Assembly: GCA_964553915.1 (NCBI GenBank)
Contig: CAZKMM010000129.1
Coordinates: forward strand, 1 to 6,399
Reading direction: 5' to 3'
Length of the DNA: 6,399 nucleotides
DNA from: CAZKMM01 sp964553915
GTDB lineage: Bacteria; RBG-13-61-14; DRUE01
The translations under genes were made by a program, and so were the position numbers. The notes beneath the pieces are model-generated. The model did not search any database, was not told where the DNA came from, and saw only the letters and a list, made by a program, of their open reading frames with translations. Of this stretch, positions 5,503 through 6,399 are shown piece by piece; within the stretch, counting starts at the first letter, position 1; each line of letters starts with the position of its first letter.

Positions 5503-6399
5503 GTGAATAATTTGAATGCAAAGAAGAAGATTAGAGTCCTGATTTGTGATATTCAGAGATTCTCGGTGCATGATGGTCCTGGAATTCGCACCACAGTTTT
5601 TTTCAAGGGCTGTCCCCTGCGATGCCTCTGGTGTCAGAATCCCGAGGCACTTCGCTTTGAAAACGAGCTGGTCTTTTCTCCGGAAAAGTGCATTGCCTGC
5701 GGAGATTGCGCCCAGGTCTGCCCGAGCGAAGCCATAGAGTTCAAGGAGATTCCCATAATGCACTGGGAGCGATGCAGGGCTTGTTTTGCCTGTGCAGAGG
5801 TCTGTCCTACTTTAGCCCGGGAGCCGGCTGGAAAAGAATATACTCCCGAGCAACTGGCAGAAGAAGTTTTAAAAGACCGGGAGTTCTTCGGAAAAGAAGG
5901 CGGAGTGACTTTAAGTGGAGGCGAGCCTTTTTCTCATCCGGCTTTTCTCAAGGAACTTTTACCTCTGCTCAAAAAAGAGAAAATTCATATCACTGCTGAG
6001 ACCTGCGGATATTTCCCCTGGAAAGCCCTGGAAAAAGTTTTGTGCCAGATAGATTTAATCCTCTTTGACCTGAAAGCCCTGACTCCTGAGCTTCACCAAA
6101 AGCTCACCGGAAAAAGCAACGAGCTGATTCTTGAGAACCTGAAAAAAATCCTCCAGCTCAAAATTCCCCATCAAATCCGAATGCCATTGGTTCCCGGATA
6201 TAATGACCGGGAAGATGAGCTGAAAAAAATTGCCCATTTTTTAAAAGAGCTGGGAGAAAAGGAAATCTGGCTCCTTCCCTACCATCGGCTGGGGGAGAGC
6301 AAGCTTAAAAAACTGGATAGCGAGCTAAAACCCTTAGGAATTAAGCCGATGAGCGACTCAGAGCTGAAAAATAAGGCTCAAATTCTGGTTAAAGAGGGT
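5503..6399 (+). CDS. Glycyl-radical enzyme activating protein (radical SAM), 3'-incomplete
   Basis: The 299 visible residues run off the window end. Family members have roughly 290-310 residues, so little is missing. It would cleave S-adenosylmethionine to place a radical on a glycine of a partner enzyme, as PflA, HpdA and CutD-type activases do. Seen in order: QRFSVHDGPGIRT (18-30), the radical SAM cluster motif CPLRCLWC with Cys37, Cys41 and Cys44, two extra ferredoxin-like [4Fe-4S] motifs at Cys63/66/69/73 and Cys91/94/97/101 (each ending in Cys-Pro), SGGEP at 138-142 for SAM binding, and ETCGY at 166-170. The two-cluster insert is typical of activases for non-PFL substrates. The start is uncertain: GTG5503 is used here and TTG5512 is equally possible, both without a ribosome site. 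It lies in an operon with the TPP pair, 42 nt downstream. No glycyl-radical enzyme is in the window. Confidence 0.93.
   Translation, partial: MNNLNAKKKIRVLICDIQRFSVHDGPGIRTTVFFKGCPLRCLWCQNPEALRFENELVFSPEKCIACGDCAQVCPSEAIEFKEIPIMHWERCRACFACAEVCPTLAREPAGKEYTPEQLAEEVLKDREFFGKEGGVTLSGGEPFSHPAFLKELLPLLKKEKIHITAETCGYFPWKALEKVLCQIDLILFDLKALTPELHQKLTGKSNELILENLKKILQLKIPHQIRMPLVPGYNDREDELKKIAHFLKELGEKEIWLLPYHRLGESKLKKLDSELKPLGIKPMSDSELKNKAQILVKEG

Noticed and set aside
5516..5542. ATG at 5516 as activase start with a frameshift
   Set aside because: It gives only eight codons before TGA. The correct frame is open upstream with GTG and TTG starts, so no frameshift is needed.
5688..5999. + strand open frame of 103 codons inside the activase gene
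   Set aside because: The overlapping frame encodes all radical SAM and ferredoxin cysteine motifs in order, so this one is a shadow.
1..6399. CRISPR array, insertion sequence or prophage
   Set aside because: There are no regularly spaced long repeats, no terminal inverted repeats and no transposase, integrase or phage structural motif in any frame.

Overview
The window looks like bacterial chromosome from an anaerobe. Three σ70-type promoters can be read (TTGAAA/TATAAT, TTGACT/TAAAAT, TTGACA/TATGAT), the tRNA is of bacterial type with an encoded CCA, and the last gene is an oxygen-sensitive glycyl-radical activase carrying extra iron-sulfur clusters. Base composition of the genes is near balanced and the standard genetic code fits. 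I cannot name the species. Nothing in the window suggests a phage, plasmid or insertion element.

Layout. Positions 1-77 are extremely A-rich, contain no C on the + strand, and carry four near-helically phased AAATAT repeats. Next comes tRNA-Ala(CGC) on the minus strand (78-153) with its own promoter. The 149-bp divergent region that follows holds the tRNA promoter, two inverted repeats, and a promoter for a class I aminotransferase (303-1466, +) whose predicted mRNA leader is only about 6 nt. A four-helix membrane protein of unknown function (1490-1927, -) converges on the aminotransferase and has its own strong promoter and Shine-Dalgarno site. A short divergent region leads into a + strand operon of three genes: TPP-enzyme-like protein A (2043-3851), TPP-enzyme-like protein B (3844-5460, overlapping A by 8 nt), and a glycyl-radical-enzyme activating radical SAM protein (5503 to the window edge, incomplete).

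Main point. A and B are two full-length relatives of acetolactate synthase / 2-oxoacid decarboxylase that have decayed in opposite halves. A keeps the Mg-diphosphate motif of the PP domain (GDG...ND) but has lost the GPG loop of the PYR domain. B keeps the catalytic Glu and a GAG loop in the PYR domain but has lost both metal-binding residues in the PP domain. TPP sites in this superfamily form between the PYR domain of one subunit and the PP domain of its partner. The pair therefore reads as an obligate heteromer in which only the B-PYR/A-PP site is complete. The 8-nt overlap of the genes would favour stoichiometric co-synthesis.

How the genes may work together (inference). The A/B enzyme would cleave or ligate a 2-oxoacid. 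The activase would install a glycyl radical on an enzyme expected just outside the window. The aminotransferase, in a separate transcription unit, could supply 2-oxoacids from amino acids. The substrate cannot be read from the sequence.
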